Of a stretch of DNA of 5,998 bases, positions 5,339-5,998 are shown one piece after another; positions within the stretch are counted from its first letter, which is position 1, and each line of letters starts with the position of its first letter. Origin of the DNA: Elusimicrobiota bacterium (lineage in GTDB: Bacteria > Elusimicrobiota > Elusimicrobia > UBA1565 > UBA9628); the NCBI GenBank assembly GCA_023249695.1, contig JAHFCD010000165.1, positions 1 through 5,998 of the forward strand, written 5' to 3'. Made by a program: the position numbers and the translations under genes. The notes under the pieces are model-generated. The model made no database searches and was not told the origin of the DNA. It saw nothing but the letters and a program-made list of their open reading frames with translations.

Positions 5339-5998
5339 TTCGTCATCTCCCGGAACTGCCGCTCGGTGAGGATCTTCACGCCGAGGGCCTGCGCCTTCTT
5401 GAGCTTCGAGCCCGCGGCCTCGCCGGCGACGACGTAGGTCGTCTTGGCCGAGACGGAGCCCGAGGCCTTTCCGCCGAGCGACTTGACCAGCTCCTCGGCC
5501 TCGTCGCGGGTGCCGAGGGTCAGTTCGCCGGTGAACACGAAGGTCATGCCCGCGAAGGGAGCGCCCGCGGCGACGACGCGCTCGGGCTTGGCCATCGTCA
5601 GGCCGGCCCCGCGCAGGCGCGCGATCAGAGTCTTGCCGGCCGGGGACGAGAAAAAGGCGTGCAGGGACTTCGCGACGATGGGGCCGATGTCGGGCACCGC
5701 CATGAAGTCCGCTTCCGCGGAGGCCAGCAAGGCGTCCAGATCCAGGCGTTCGGCGATCGTCTCCGCGGTCTTTTCGCCGATGTGGCGGATGCCGAGCGCG
5801 TAAACGACGCGGTCGAGCGCCTTCGCCTTGCTCGCCTCGATCTGGGCGAGGAGATTGTCCGCCTTCTTGTCCTTGAACAGCTCGAGGCCCAGCAGGTCTT
5901 CTTTTTTCAGGTCGTAGAGGTCGGCGGCGTCCTTGACGAGCTTCTTGGCCACGAGCTGATCGACCGCGGAGTCCCCCCGGCCGACGATATCCCTCGCG
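5335..5998 (-). CDS. ligA: NAD-dependent DNA ligase LigA, C-terminal part (5' end beyond the window)
   Basis: The frame is open through the right edge, and 220 residues are visible. LigA seals nicks in duplex DNA using NAD+ during replication and repair. The catalytic adenylation and OB domains lie outside the window. What is visible is the C-terminal third. KDAADLYDL and KEDLLGLELF are typical of the segment after the zinc finger. The helix-hairpin-helix region follows, with ALGIRHIGEKTAE and VPDIGPIVAKSL. A BRCT domain (about the last 75 residues) has FVFTGEL, TRDEAEELVKSLGG and a GSKLKKAQALGVKIL segment. The sequence is conserved and looks functional. An internal GTG at 5952 is not the real start, because the family pattern continues upstream of it. 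The TGA (5337-5335) overlaps the purH ATG by four bases. Confidence 0.95.
   Translation of the reverse strand, partial: ARDIVGRGDSAVDQLVAKKLVKDAADLYDLKKEDLLGLELFKDKKADNLLAQIEASKAKALDRVVYALGIRHIGEKTAETIAERLDLDALLASAEADFMAVPDIGPIVAKSLHAFFSSPAGKTLIARLRGAGLTMAKPERVVAAGAPFAGMTFVFTGELTLGTRDEAEELVKSLGGKASGSVSAKTTYVVAGEAAGSKLKKAQALGVKILTERQFREMTK
5347..5351 (-). promoter_or_regulatory. Shine-Dalgarno site of purH
   Basis: GGGAG on the minus strand lies eight bases before the ATG at 5338, inside the last codons of ligA. It supports that start and translation linked to ligA. Confidence 0.55.

Noticed and set aside
3563..5437. A very long plus-strand open frame (624 codons) opposite purH
   Set aside because: It is antisense to a clear PurH and the end of LigA. 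The product is a Gly/Val/Arg/Glu-rich string with no recognisable motif, as expected opposite GC-rich codons.
5950..5952. GTG as a possible start for a short BRCT protein
   Set aside because: The frame upstream to the window edge continues the LigA pattern (for example DQL before VAKK), so this is internal to ligA.

Overview
The window is GC-rich, densely coding bacterial chromosome. Both ends cut through genes, and no RNA gene, transposon, CRISPR array or long repeat was seen. Translation signals are mixed. Two genes have clear Shine-Dalgarno sites, while two others start directly after a -10-like hexamer with no ribosome binding site. The Ala/Pro-rich signal-peptide protein, the PqqA-like peptide and the high GC remind me of GC-rich Elusimicrobiota or a similar uncultured phylum. 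That assignment is a guess from style, not from a marker gene.

Bases 1-1984, plus strand: a candidate peptide-modifying (RiPP-type) cassette. It holds the end of a radical SAM enzyme, a 39-residue peptide gene that aligns without gaps to the PqqA pattern (W, P and Y at the same spacing, same four-residue tail), and a second radical SAM enzyme homologous to the first. The peptide stop and the second enzyme's ATG share one base (TGATG). A strong hairpin followed by a T-rich run lies just after the peptide stop, inside the start of the enzyme gene. It would suit a partial terminator that keeps peptide expression above enzyme expression. Both enzymes carry what looks like a SPASM-type C-terminal region whose cluster-binding cysteines are missing.

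Bases 2042-3301, plus strand: a polyphosphate kinase 2 (PPK2) family protein with an intact catalytic core, behind a signal peptide and a long Ala/Pro-rich linker. It is probably exported, which is odd for an enzyme that normally uses cytoplasmic nucleotides.

Bases 3305-5998, minus strand: the 3' end of ligA (NAD-dependent DNA ligase), then purH overlapping it by 4 bases (ATGA), then a DUF4279-like gene with its own promoter (TTGACG, 17 bases, TACAAT). The DUF4279-like gene converges on ppk2 with only 3 bases between the stops. PurH keeps its overall domain layout but lacks several residues normally conserved in both active sites.

The strongest candidate for something undescribed is the peptide cassette at the left end. 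The unusual PurH and the exported PPK2 come next.
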